Assembly (NCBI RefSeq): GCF_001280125.1
Contig: NZ_LGEG01000080.1
Coordinates: 1 to 64,000, forward strand
DNA length: 64,000 bases
From: Streptomyces sp. NRRL F-6492
Lineage (GTDB): Bacteria > Actinomycetota > Actinomycetes > Streptomycetales > Streptomycetaceae
Direction of reading: 5' to 3'
How positions within the stretch are numbered: the stretch's first letter is position 1; each line of letters starts with the position of its first letter. The notes beneath the pieces are model-generated. The model searched no databases. It saw nothing but the letters and a program-made list of their open reading frames with translations, and was not told the DNA's origin. Below, piece by piece: positions 25,645-32,854 of the stretch. A program made the position numbers and the translations under genes.

Positions 25645-26397
25645 TCAGGCCGCTGCCGCCGGTTCGGCGGCGGAGGGCTCGGGAGCCGGGGGAGCCGTAC
25701 GGGCCGCGCGCGTCACGTCGGCCACCAGTTCCACCACGTCGGGGCCGTACGCCTCCGAGTTGACCACCTTCAGGAGCAGCACGAACGAGCCGCCGCGGTG
25801 GCGGCGGGCCAGGGTCTCGTGGTGGCGGGCCAGGTAGCGGGTCGCCGCCTGGTTGGTGATCGCCCGCTGGCCGCAGAAGAGGAAGACCGGCCGGTGGCCC
25901 TCCCCGGCCGTGAGCCGGGCCAGGATCACGTACTCCGACAGCCCCTTCTCCATGAGGTACCGCTCGGCGCCTATCGTGATCGAGCCCCGGACCTCGGACG
26001 GCTCGACGTCCACGTTCACCTTCACCCCCGGCAGCAGGGTGGCCAGGTGAGCGGCCATGCGCCTGTTCGAGTACGGCCCGCCCACGCAGAACTCGGTGCG
26101 GTCGCCGAAGCCCTGGTGGGTCTGGTCCTGCGACAGGATGCGCGCCTGCGCGCCGCAGTCCTTGACGAGCGCGGAGAGTTCGAGCATCGCGAAGACGTCG
26201 TAGCGGTGCACCACGTTGTCCCCGCCGGCCTCCCTGTTGACCACGAGCAGGCACTCCGAGCCTCCGGGCAGCCCGAAGAACGCCTGCTTGCGGCGGAGTC
26301 CGCGCCGCCAGCGGTACGTACGGCCGAGCCAGCCGAGGGAGGCGCTGACGCCGGTGGCGAGCACCCCGAGCACGATGTTGCGCACGTCTTCGTTCAT
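25645..26397 (-). CDS. Membrane-anchored protein of unknown function
   Basis: 250 residues. One N-terminal hydrophobic segment (VRNIVLGVLATGVSASLGWL) is followed by basic residues (RWRRGLRRK), so the rest is probably cytoplasmic. The soluble part has GGSECLLVVNREAGGDNVVH, CGAQARILSQDQTHQGFGDR, EFCVGGPYSNRRMAAHLATL and VFLFCGQRAITNQAATRYLA. The GPYSN and FCGQRAITNQ motifs look like a nucleotide- or ligand-binding site and recall proteins that compare a stored record with a request, but I recognise no named family. An Ala/Pro-rich tail ends the protein. Leaderless-type -10 upstream. Confidence 0.65.
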   Translation of the reverse strand: MNEDVRNIVLGVLATGVSASLGWLGRTYRWRRGLRRKQAFFGLPGGSECLLVVNREAGGDNVVHRYDVFAMLELSALVKDCGAQARILSQDQTHQGFGDRTEFCVGGPYSNRRMAAHLATLLPGVKVNVDVEPSEVRGSITIGAERYLMEKGLSEYVILARLTAGEGHRPVFLFCGQRAITNQAATRYLARHHETLARRHRGGSFVLLLKVVNSEAYGPDVVELVADVTRAARTAPPAPEPSAAEPAAAA

Positions 26398-26405
26398 GGG
26401 CGCGC

Positions 26406-26411
26406 ATGCTA
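26406..26411 (-). promoter_or_regulatory. -10 element of the membrane-anchored unknown gene
   Basis: TAGCAT on the minus strand, eight bases before the ATG at 26397, without a ribosome site. Confidence 0.4.
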
Positions 26412-26513
26412 GCGGCCGTTCGGCTTCCGGTTCGAGATCCCGTTCGAGGCGTTCCTGACGGGAGGGGCGGGAGGAAGTTACGCTGCGCGGACGGTTGTTG
26501 ACTGGAGGTACGA

Positions 26514-28313
26514 ATGCGTCGCTCCGCCGCTGGCAAGGTCTCCGTTCTCGCCGTCACGGCGACGGTGTTCTCGATGGGCGCCGCCGCGCCGCCGACGGCG
26601 GTGGGGCCACCCGTCAAGGAGCCCGTCGCGACCGGCTACGGCGGAGCCGTCGCCAGTGTCGACGCCGACGCCTCGGCCGCCGGGATCGAGATCCTCCGCA
26701 AGGGAGGCAACGCGGTCGACGCCGCCGTCGCCGTCGCGGCCGCGCTCGGCGTCACCGAGCCCTACTCGGCCGGCATCGGGGGCGGCGGCTACTTCGTCCA
26801 CTACGACGCGAAGAGCCGCAGCGTGCACACCATCGACGGCCGCGAGACCGCGCCCCGCTCCGCCGACGCGAACCTCTTCACGGAGAACGGCGCCCCCATC
26901 CCCTTCGAGGAGGGCATGACCAGCGGGCGCGGCGTCGGCACCCCCGGCACCCCGGCGACCTGGCGGTCCGCCCTCGACGCCTGGGGCAGCAAGCGGCTCT
27001 CCACCCTGCTCGAACCCGCCGAGCGCCTCGCCCGCGAGGGCTTCACCGTCGACGAGACCTTCCGCTCCCAGACGGCCGCCAACGAGGCCCGCTTCCGCGA
27101 CTTCCCGGCCAGCGCCGACCTCTTCCTGCCCGGCGGGCAACTGCCCGCGGTCGGCTCCCGCTTCAGGAATCCCGACCTGGCCCGTACGTACGAGAAGCTC
27201 GGCCGCGAGGGTATCGGCGCGCTCTACAAGGGGCCGCTCGCCCGGGACGTCGTCAACACCGTCCGCAAGCCGCCCGTCCGTCCCGGTGCCACCCGGAACG
27301 TCCGCTCCGGCGACCTGACGGAGCGCGACCTGGCGTCGTACCGGACCGTGTTCCGCGCGCCGACGAAGGTCGCGTACCGGGGGCTCGACGTCTACGGCAT
27401 GGCCCCCTCCTCCTCCGGCGGCACCAGCGTCGGCGAGGCGCTCAACATCCTGGAGAACACCGACCTCTCCCGCGCCTCGCAGGCCCGCTACCTGCACCGC
27501 TTCATCGAGGCGAGCCGCATCGCCTTCGCCGACCGGGGCCGCTGGGTCGGGGACCCGGCCTTCGAGTCCGTGCCGACGCGCGGGCTGCTCTCCCAGCGGT
27601 TCGCGGACTCCCGCGCCTGCCTGATCCGCGACGACGCCGTCCTGACCAGCCCGCTCGCGCCCGGCGACCCCCGCGACCCGGCGGCGTGCGCCCCCGGCGG
27701 GACCGCGGCCCCGACCACGTACGAGGGCGAGAACACCACCCATCTGACGGTGGCCGACAAGTGGGGCAACGTCGTCGCGTACACCCTCACCATCGAGTCC
27801 ACCGGCGGCAGCGGGATCACCGTGCCCGGCCGGGGCTTCCTGCTCAACAACGAGCTGACCGACTTCTCCTTCGCCCCGGCGAACCCGGCCGTGCACGACC
27901 CGAACCTGCCCGGCCCCGGCAAGCGGCCGCGCTCCTCGATCTCCCCGACGATCGTCCTCGACCGCCACGACAGGCCCGTCCTCGCGCTCGGCTCCCCGGG
28001 CGGCGCCACCATCATCACCACGGTCCTGCAGACCCTCACCGGAGTCGTCGACAGGGACCTGCCGCTCGTCGAGGCGATCGCCGCGCCGCGCGCCAGCCAG
28101 CGCAACCAGACCACCACCGAACTCGAACCCGGCCTGTGGAACAGCCCCGTCCGGGCCGAACTGGAGGCGATCGGGCACGGCTTCCGGCAGAACCCGGAGA
28201 TCGGCGCGGCGACCGGCGTCCAGCGCCTGCCGGACGGCCGCTGGGTGGCCGCGGCGGAGAAGGTCCGCCGGGGCGGCGGCTCCGCGATGGTGGTCCGGCC
28301 GGCGGGGAGGTAG
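26514..28313 (+). CDS. ggt: Gamma-glutamyltransferase
   Basis: 599-residue Ntn-hydrolase that cleaves gamma-glutamyl bonds (glutathione and similar) outside the membrane. N-terminal signal-like segment (VSVLAVTATVFSMGAAAPPT). Family motifs: GGNAVDAAVAVAAALGVTEP, GIGGGGYF, MAPSSSGGTS and, in the small subunit, GGSGITVPGRGFLLNNELTD. Self-cleavage is expected before Thr408 in ENTTHL, giving large and small chains. GGAGG site six bases before the ATG. The small chain ends with GGGSAMVVRPAGR. Convergent with the methionine aminopeptidase gene across a CCCGGG-rich gap. Confidence 0.92.
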   Translation: MRRSAAGKVSVLAVTATVFSMGAAAPPTAVGPPVKEPVATGYGGAVASVDADASAAGIEILRKGGNAVDAAVAVAAALGVTEPYSAGIGGGGYFVHYDAKSRSVHTIDGRETAPRSADANLFTENGAPIPFEEGMTSGRGVGTPGTPATWRSALDAWGSKRLSTLLEPAERLAREGFTVDETFRSQTAANEARFRDFPASADLFLPGGQLPAVGSRFRNPDLARTYEKLGREGIGALYKGPLARDVVNTVRKPPVRPGATRNVRSGDLTERDLASYRTVFRAPTKVAYRGLDVYGMAPSSSGGTSVGEALNILENTDLSRASQARYLHRFIEASRIAFADRGRWVGDPAFESVPTRGLLSQRFADSRACLIRDDAVLTSPLAPGDPRDPAACAPGGTAAPTTYEGENTTHLTVADKWGNVVAYTLTIESTGGSGITVPGRGFLLNNELTDFSFAPANPAVHDPNLPGPGKRPRSSISPTIVLDRHDRPVLALGSPGGATIITTVLQTLTGVVDRDLPLVEAIAAPRASQRNQTTTELEPGLWNSPVRAELEAIGHGFRQNPEIGAATGVQRLPDGRWVAAAEKVRRGGGSAMVVRPAGR

Positions 28314-28323
28314 CCGGCTCTTC

Positions 28324-28416
28324 CCCGGGGCGCCCCACGGCTCCCCGGGCTCCTCAGGTTCCCCGGGCTCCCCGGGGCCTCCGGGGGCTCCCCGGGTCTT
28401 CCCGGGCCTTCCCGGG
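28324..28416. repeat. CCCGGG-rich intergenic repeat
   Basis: Seven copies of CCCGGG in 93 bases, at 28324, 28344, 28362, 28371, 28391, 28401 and 28411, separated by short T-containing spacers. Lies between convergent ggt and map and can form many alternative hairpins, so it may act as a two-way terminator. Confidence 0.6.
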
Positions 28417-28421
28417 GATCC

Positions 28422-29189
28422 CTACAGCGCCGTCAGGATGCGCGGGCCGTCGTCCGTGATCGCCACCGTGTGCTCGGCGTGCGCGGCGCGCGAGCCGTCG
28501 ACCGTGCGCATCGTCCAGCCGTCCCCCGCCGTGTAGTAGTCGTCCGTGCCGCCGCCGACGAGCATCGGCTCGATCGCCAGCGTCATCCCGTGGCGCAGCT
28601 TCATGCCCCGGCCCGGGCGTCCCTCGTTGGGGACGCCCGGGTCCTCGTGCATGGTGCGGCCGATCCCGTGCCCGCCGAAGCCGTCCGGGATGCCGTACCC
28701 GGCGGCCCGGCACACCCGGCCGATCGCGTGCGCGACGTCCCCGATCCGGTTGCCGACGACGGCCGCCGCGATCCCGGCCTCCAGGGCCTCCTCGGCCGTG
28801 GCGATCAGCCGCGCGTCCTCCGGCCGGGCCCGGCCGACCGTGAAGCTGACGGCCGAGTCGCCCGCCCAGCCGCCGAGCAGCGCCCCGCAGTCCGCCGACA
28901 CCAGGTCGCCCGGCGCGAGCCGGGTGTCGTCCGGGACGCCGTGCACGATCGCGTCGTTCACCGACAGGCACACCACCGCCGGGAACGGCACCGGCGCCCA
29001 CTCCGGGCGGTAGCCGAGGAAGGGCGAGGCGGCGCCCGCCTCGTCCAGCACCTCGCGCGCGACCCGGTCCAGGTCGGTCAGCCGGACACCGGGCGCCGCC
29101 TTCTCCCGCACGGCCGCCAGGGCACGCGCCACCACCCGTCCGGCCTCGCGCATGGCCGCCAGGGATTCGTTCGTCTTGATCTCCACCAT
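28422..29189 (-). CDS. map: Type I methionine aminopeptidase
   Basis: 255 residues, cytosolic removal of initiator Met. Metal ligands are visible in SADCG, AGDSAVSF, GHGIGRTMHEDP, AIEPML and AEHTVAI. Length and start (VEIKTNESLAAMREAGRVVA) suit the housekeeping-type family, but its single-gene setting next to an XRE regulator suggests an extra, regulated copy rather than the one near ribosomal genes. The ATG is seven bases from TATAGT on the minus strand with no ribosome site, so translation is probably leaderless. Confidence 0.9.
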   Translation of the reverse strand: MVEIKTNESLAAMREAGRVVARALAAVREKAAPGVRLTDLDRVAREVLDEAGAASPFLGYRPEWAPVPFPAVVCLSVNDAIVHGVPDDTRLAPGDLVSADCGALLGGWAGDSAVSFTVGRARPEDARLIATAEEALEAGIAAAVVGNRIGDVAHAIGRVCRAAGYGIPDGFGGHGIGRTMHEDPGVPNEGRPGRGMKLRHGMTLAIEPMLVGGGTDDYYTAGDGWTMRTVDGSRAAHAEHTVAITDDGPRILTAL

Positions 29190-29196
29190 GCCAATT

Positions 29197-29215
29197 ACTA
29201 TACCGGTATTAGAAT
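29197..29215. promoter_or_regulatory. Divergent leaderless promoters around a palindrome
   Basis: TATAGT on the minus strand (29202-29197) lies 7 bases before the map start and TAGAAT on the plus strand (29210-29215) lies 6 bases before the XRE start. Between and overlapping them is the perfect palindrome ATACCGGTAT (29200-29209). One bound protein could control both promoters; the neighbouring XRE protein is the obvious candidate. Confidence 0.6.
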
Positions 29216-29221
29216 GGCGTC

Positions 29222-29479
29222 ATGGTGCGCACACCCCTGACCCCCGAAGAGCGCGAGCGCGGCGAGCGCCTGGGCCTCCTCCTGCGCTCGGCGCGCGGCG
29301 AGCGGTCCATGGCCGAGATCGCCGCGGCCGCCGGCCTCTCCGCCGAGACCCTCCGCAAGATCGAGACCGGCCGGGCCCCGACCCCGGCCTTCTTCACCGT
29401 CGCCGCCCTCGCCGGAGTCCTCCAGCTCTCCATGGACCAACTGGTGGCCCACTGCTCCCCGGTCCCGGCTCCGGCCTGA
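29222..29479 (+). CDS. XRE-family helix-turn-helix regulator
   Basis: 85 residues. Helix-turn-helix in MAEIAAAAGLSAETLRKIET, with the usual GRAPTPAFFTVAALAGVLQL extension. No other domain is present, so it is a small DNA-binding protein. Divergent from map across 32 bases that carry a perfect 10-base palindrome; autorepression and control of map are the simplest reading. I recall that map next to such a regulator recurs in streptomycetes, but conservation was not checked. Confidence 0.85.
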   Translation: MVRTPLTPEERERGERLGLLLRSARGERSMAEIAAAAGLSAETLRKIETGRAPTPAFFTVAALAGVLQLSMDQLVAHCSPVPAPA

Positions 29480-29519
29480 GCCGGAGTCGGGAGCGGGGCC
29501 GGGGCCGGGGCCGGGTTCC

Positions 29520-29831
29520 TCAGGGGGACGCGGCCAACTGGACCCGGCCGTGGCGGGGGCGCCCGATCTCGTCCAGGAGCGCCCGCGCCGGATCGGCGTG
29601 CGCGATGCGGCCCGGCCCGTCGACGACCCGGCCCACCGCCGTCCGGTACCCGCCCACCGGCTCCGCCTCCGGATTCAGGTCCGGCGGCACCACCATCAGC
29701 CGGTCGAGCTCCGGCCCCGCCTCGGCCGTGAGCAGTTCGAACTCGGCCGCGTGGCCCCGCGCGAAGGCCCGCGCCCACGCGTCCGAGGCCCGCACCGCGT
29801 ACGGGCGGACGGGCGGAGGGGGCCGACGCAC
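29520..29831 (-). pseudogene. Remnant of an NAD(P)H-binding oxidoreductase
   Basis: The 103-codon frame resembles only the C-terminal third of atypical short-chain dehydrogenases (NmrA/SDR_a5-like): LMVVPPDLNPEAEPVGGYRT, then IAHADPARALLDEIGRPRHG. The N-terminal nucleotide-binding fold (GxTGxxG) and catalytic region are absent, and residues 1-30 look non-coding. It has no clear ribosome site. Best read as a truncated, decayed gene. A small independent protein cannot be ruled out. Confidence 0.5.
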
Positions 29832-29835
29832 CCCG

Positions 29836-29841
29836 TAGGCT
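29836..29841 (+). promoter_or_regulatory. -10 element of the F420 enzyme gene
   Basis: TAGGCT, seven bases before the ATG at 29849, no ribosome site. Leaderless layout, same hexamer as at 17822. Confidence 0.5.
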
Positions 29842-29848
29842 CCCGGAC

Positions 29849-30232
29849 ATGATCCCCGAGGAGCTGCGGCGCGGCCGCTACGTCAGCCTGACCACCTTCC
29901 GGAAGAACGGCACGGGGGTGGCGACGCCCGTCTGGTACGCGGTGGAGGGCTCCGAGCTGTACGCCTGGACCCGCACCGACTCCTGGAAGGTCAAGCGGCT
30001 GCGGAACGACCCCCGGGTCGTGGCCGCCGTCTGCGACGTGCGCGGCAACGTCCCCGAGGGTGCCGAGCGCGTGACCGGCGAGGCCCGCCTGGTGACGGGC
30101 GAGGAGCTGCGGCGCGTCCGGAAGCTGCTCCTGCGCAAGTACACCTGGCAGTTCTGGTTCATCGACGTGCCGGCCACCGTCTTCCGGCTCGGCAAGCGCC
30201 CGCACACCGGGATCGTCGTGCGCTTCCCGTGA
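29849..30232 (+). CDS. PPOX-class F420-dependent oxidoreductase
   Basis: 127 residues with the split-barrel flavin/F420 fold: RRGRYVSLTTFRKNGTGVAT, PVWYAVEGSELYAWTRTDSW, VTGEARLVTGEELRRVRKLL and a final GIVVRFP. Family members use deazaflavin F420 to reduce small molecules; the pattern TPVWYAV and KVKRLRNDPRV is typical of the actinobacterial subgroup. Cytoplasmic, single domain. Unrelated in strand and promoter to the upstream fragment. Substrate unknown. Confidence 0.85.
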   Translation: MIPEELRRGRYVSLTTFRKNGTGVATPVWYAVEGSELYAWTRTDSWKVKRLRNDPRVVAAVCDVRGNVPEGAERVTGEARLVTGEELRRVRKLLLRKYTWQFWFIDVPATVFRLGKRPHTGIVVRFP

Positions 30233-30261
30233 GCGCGCCGACCGGGCACCCGCACGAAAAC

Positions 30262-30295
30262 GGTCCGTAGTCGTCCCGTAACACGACTGCGGTCC
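30262..30295. promoter_or_regulatory. Hairpin or operator between F420 gene and coiled-coil gene
   Basis: Positions 30262-30274 pair with 30283-30295 (13 positions, one mismatch, one G-T) around CCCGTAAC. It is either the terminator of the gene ending at 30232 or an operator before the gene at 30348; sequence alone does not decide. Confidence 0.4.
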
Positions 30296-30347
30296 AATAC
30301 CCGCGGACCGTACGGTTCCAGTCGACTGCGGGGCAGGTGCGTGACGC

Positions 30348-31745
30348 ATGACGGTGACTCAGCAACCGGCGGAAATCGCCGAGTTCACCCACTGGCTGGC
30401 GGGTCTCACGGCCCGCCTCCGGCCGGACGCCGGCTGGTACGCGGTCTTCGCCGCACGCGACCCGGAGGGCCTGCGCGCCTGTCTCGACGGTATGGAACTC
30501 CTGCCCTGGGACGTCGTTTCGTCCCTGCTCCAGGACGCCGGGGAGGCCACCGGCGGATCCTTTACGGCCCGGGGCCGCGCACTGTACGCGGCGGCGGCGG
30601 GCGTCCACGACCGCCGGCCCGGCGCGGCGGCGGCGCTCGCCGAGCGCCGGGAGCTCATGGAACGCGAACGCCGGTACGCCGAGTCCCGCGCCCGCGAACT
30701 GGTCGAACGGCTCCGCGCGGTCCCGGGCCCGGACCCCGAGGAGGCCGCCCGCCTGGAGCACGACCTCGCCTGGACCCACGACGACCGGGCCAGGGCCGTC
30801 GCCCGCGTCGCGGAACTGACGGCACGGCTGGCGGGGACGGGGGAGCGGGGCCGGGACCGGGCCTTGGGGGGCGGGGCCCCGGCGGACCGCGCTCCGGCCC
30901 CGCCGTGGACCCCGGAGCCTCCGTCGGCTCCTGTCGGCCGGGCCGCGACGACTCCGGCGGCCTCCGCGTCCCCCGCCCCCGGCTCCCCCGCGAGGCCGGA
31001 GCGGCCGGCGAAGGCCGCGAAGGCCGGGCGCCGTCCCCGGGGCGCCCGGTACGCCTGGCTGGAGGAGAGCGACGGGACGCGGGAGGCGGAGGCCGTACCC
31101 GCGCCCGTGCTCCCGGCAGGCGGCGCGGCACCCCGGGGCGCCCGCTTCGGAGGCACCGCCGGGCCCGAGGAGACGGGCGCGGGCCCGGCCGGGGGCCCGG
31201 CGGAGGACCCCGCCGAGGCCGCCCGCGCCGCCGCGAACGCCGTCTACGCCCTCCGGAGGCTCCGCGCCCGGGGCCGCAGCGGCGAGGCCCACGTCCTGCT
31301 CTGCGAGGCGCTCGGCGGTCCGCCCGGCCGGCTGCCCGCGCTCGCCGACGAACTGCACCGGGCCGGGCTCGGCGCGGACTGGGCCACCCTGCTCTGGGAG
31401 GCGGCCTCGCTGCCGCCCGACCGGCTCGCCGCCGTCGCCGGCGTCCTCGCGGACGCGGGCCGGACGGCCGACTGCGAGCAGCTCCTCCGCCAGGGCGTGG
31501 CCCGCCCGGTCGAGGAACTGGCCGGGGCCTGCGCCGCCCTGCACGCCGAGGAGCACCACCGCGAGGCCCACGCCCTCCTGACCGCCTTCGTCCGCGTCCG
31601 CGCCCCCGAGGACGCGGCCCGCCTCGCGGGCGCCGACCCGCGCGGACTCGTCCCCCAACTCCTCGACGCGGCCCGCGCGGTGTCCGCCTCCCGCGAGCGC
31701 GACCTCCTCCACGCCCTCCGCGTGGCGGGCCTGGCGGGCGCCTGA
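30348..31745 (+). CDS. Large coiled-coil hypothetical protein with Pro/Ala linker
   Basis: 465 residues. N-terminal helical domain (about 1-85: EIAEFTHWLAGLTARLRPDA), coiled coil (about 95-165: RRELMERERRYAESRARELV), low-complexity Pro/Ala/Gly linker (about 165-290) and a second helical domain (about 290-460: AANAVYALRRLRARGRSGEA, LLCEALGGPPGRLPALADEL, repeating about every 35 residues). Streptomycete homologues are sometimes labelled with a viral tegument protein name, from composition rather than homology. No signal peptide. Cytoplasmic scaffold is the cautious description. The second half looks like helical repeats similar to PPR/TPR. Confidence 0.7.
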   Translation: MTVTQQPAEIAEFTHWLAGLTARLRPDAGWYAVFAARDPEGLRACLDGMELLPWDVVSSLLQDAGEATGGSFTARGRALYAAAAGVHDRRPGAAAALAERRELMERERRYAESRARELVERLRAVPGPDPEEAARLEHDLAWTHDDRARAVARVAELTARLAGTGERGRDRALGGGAPADRAPAPPWTPEPPSAPVGRAATTPAASASPAPGSPARPERPAKAAKAGRRPRGARYAWLEESDGTREAEAVPAPVLPAGGAAPRGARFGGTAGPEETGAGPAGGPAEDPAEAARAAANAVYALRRLRARGRSGEAHVLLCEALGGPPGRLPALADELHRAGLGADWATLLWEAASLPPDRLAAVAGVLADAGRTADCEQLLRQGVARPVEELAGACAALHAEEHHREAHALLTAFVRVRAPEDAARLAGADPRGLVPQLLDAARAVSASRERDLLHALRVAGLAGA

Positions 31746-31757
31746 GGAGCCACGTAC

Positions 31758-31818
31758 GCCGAAGCCGAAGCCGAAGCCGAGCCGAGCCGAGCGGGACCGG
31801 ACCGGACCGGACCGGACC
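31758..31818. repeat. Short tandem repeats after the coiled-coil gene
   Basis: Three GCCGAA units (31758-31775), then GCCGA units, then five perfect GGACC units (31794-31818). Simple tandem arrays like this may vary in length between strains. They lie between a stop codon and the next promoter. Confidence 0.7.
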
Positions 31819-31918
31819 GCTGGGCGTGCCCGTACGCCTCCCCACGTGTCGGTACGTGTCCGATGTGGACCACTCGGGTATGAAACATGATCGACCCGGC
31901 CGGTTCACGGCGGCGGTC

Positions 31919-31978
31919 TTGCTCCGGGGTGTGACGGGGCTTACGTTCTCCTCCTACGCACCGCGTCTACGTGCGTAG
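31919..31978 (+). promoter_or_regulatory. Promoter and operator of the pyrimidine-catabolic operon
   Basis: TTGCTC (31919-31924) and TACGTT (31942-31947) are 17 bases apart. Starting 6 bases later is an inverted repeat with 8-base arms, CTACGCAC (31954-31961) and GTGCGTAG (31971-31978), spacer 9. Transcription should begin inside the left arm, a placement typical of a repressor operator. The regulator gene is not in the window. Confidence 0.55.
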
Positions 31979-32011
31979 AGGCTCTCTGACGCCGTGCCGA
32001 AGGAGCAGCTC

Positions 32012-32854
32012 ATGACCGACGTCGTACGCGCCGCGCTCGTCCAGGCATCCTGGACCGGCGACACCGAATCCATGATCGCCAAACACGAGGAGTACGCCCG
32101 GGAGGCCGCCCGGCAGGGCGCGAAGGTGATCGGCTTCCAGGAGGTGTTCAACGCCCCCTACTTCTGCCAGGTGCAGGAGGCCGAGCACTACCGCTGGGCC
32201 GAGCCCGTCCCCGACGGACCGACCGTCAGCCGGATGCGGGACCTCGCCCGCGAGACCGGGATGGTGATCGTGGTCCCCGTCTTCGAGGTCGAGGGCGAGG
32301 GCTTCTACTACAACACCGCCGCCGTGATCGACGCCGACGGCAGCTACCTCGGCAAGTACCGCAAGCACCACATCCCCCAGGTCAAGGGCTTCTGGGAGAA
32401 GTACTACTTCCGCCCGGGGAACGCCGGCTGGCCGGTCTTCGACACCGCCGTCGGCAAGGTCGGCGTCTACATCTGCTACGACCGCCACTTCCCGGAGGGC
32501 TGGCGTGAACTGGGCCTCAACGGAGCCCAGTTGGTCTACAACCCGTCCGCCACCCACCGCGGCCTCTCGGCCCACCTCTGGCAGCTGGAGCAGCCGGCCG
32601 CCGCCGTCGCCAACGAGTACTTCGTCGCCGCGATCAACCGCGTCGGCGTCGAGGAGTACGGCGACAACGACTTCTACGGCACCAGCTACTTCGTCGACCC
32701 GCGCGGCCGCTTCGTCGGCGACGTCGCCTCCGACAAGGCCGAGGAACTCGTCGTCCGCGACCTCGACTTCGGCCTCATCGAGCAGGTCCGGCAGCAGTGG
32801 GCCTTCTACCGGGACCGCCGCCCCGACGCGTACGACGGGCTGGTGAAGCCGTGA
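32012..32854 (+). CDS. Nitrilase-superfamily amidohydrolase, beta-ureidopropionase type
   Basis: 280 residues. Carbon-nitrogen hydrolase with catalytic Glu44 (GFQEVF), Lys118 (KYRKHHIP) and Cys155 (YICYDRHFPEGW). Close in pattern to N-carbamoyl-beta-alanine amidohydrolase, the third step of reductive pyrimidine degradation (releasing beta-alanine, CO2 and ammonia). ATG 32012 is preceded by AAGGAG at 6 bases. The stop overlaps the next start (GTGA). With the aminotransferase, dihydropyrimidinase and transporter downstream, a role in breakdown of uracil/thymine or hydantoins is well supported. Confidence 0.85.
   Translation: MTDVVRAALVQASWTGDTESMIAKHEEYAREAARQGAKVIGFQEVFNAPYFCQVQEAEHYRWAEPVPDGPTVSRMRDLARETGMVIVVPVFEVEGEGFYYNTAAVIDADGSYLGKYRKHHIPQVKGFWEKYYFRPGNAGWPVFDTAVGKVGVYICYDRHFPEGWRELGLNGAQLVYNPSATHRGLSAHLWQLEQPAAAVANEYFVAAINRVGVEEYGDNDFYGTSYFVDPRGRFVGDVASDKAEELVVRDLDFGLIEQVRQQWAFYRDRRPDAYDGLVKP

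Noticed and set aside
31758..31818. Tandem units considered as a CRISPR array
   Set aside because: Units of 5-6 bases without spacers. No CRISPR repeats or cas genes anywhere in the window.
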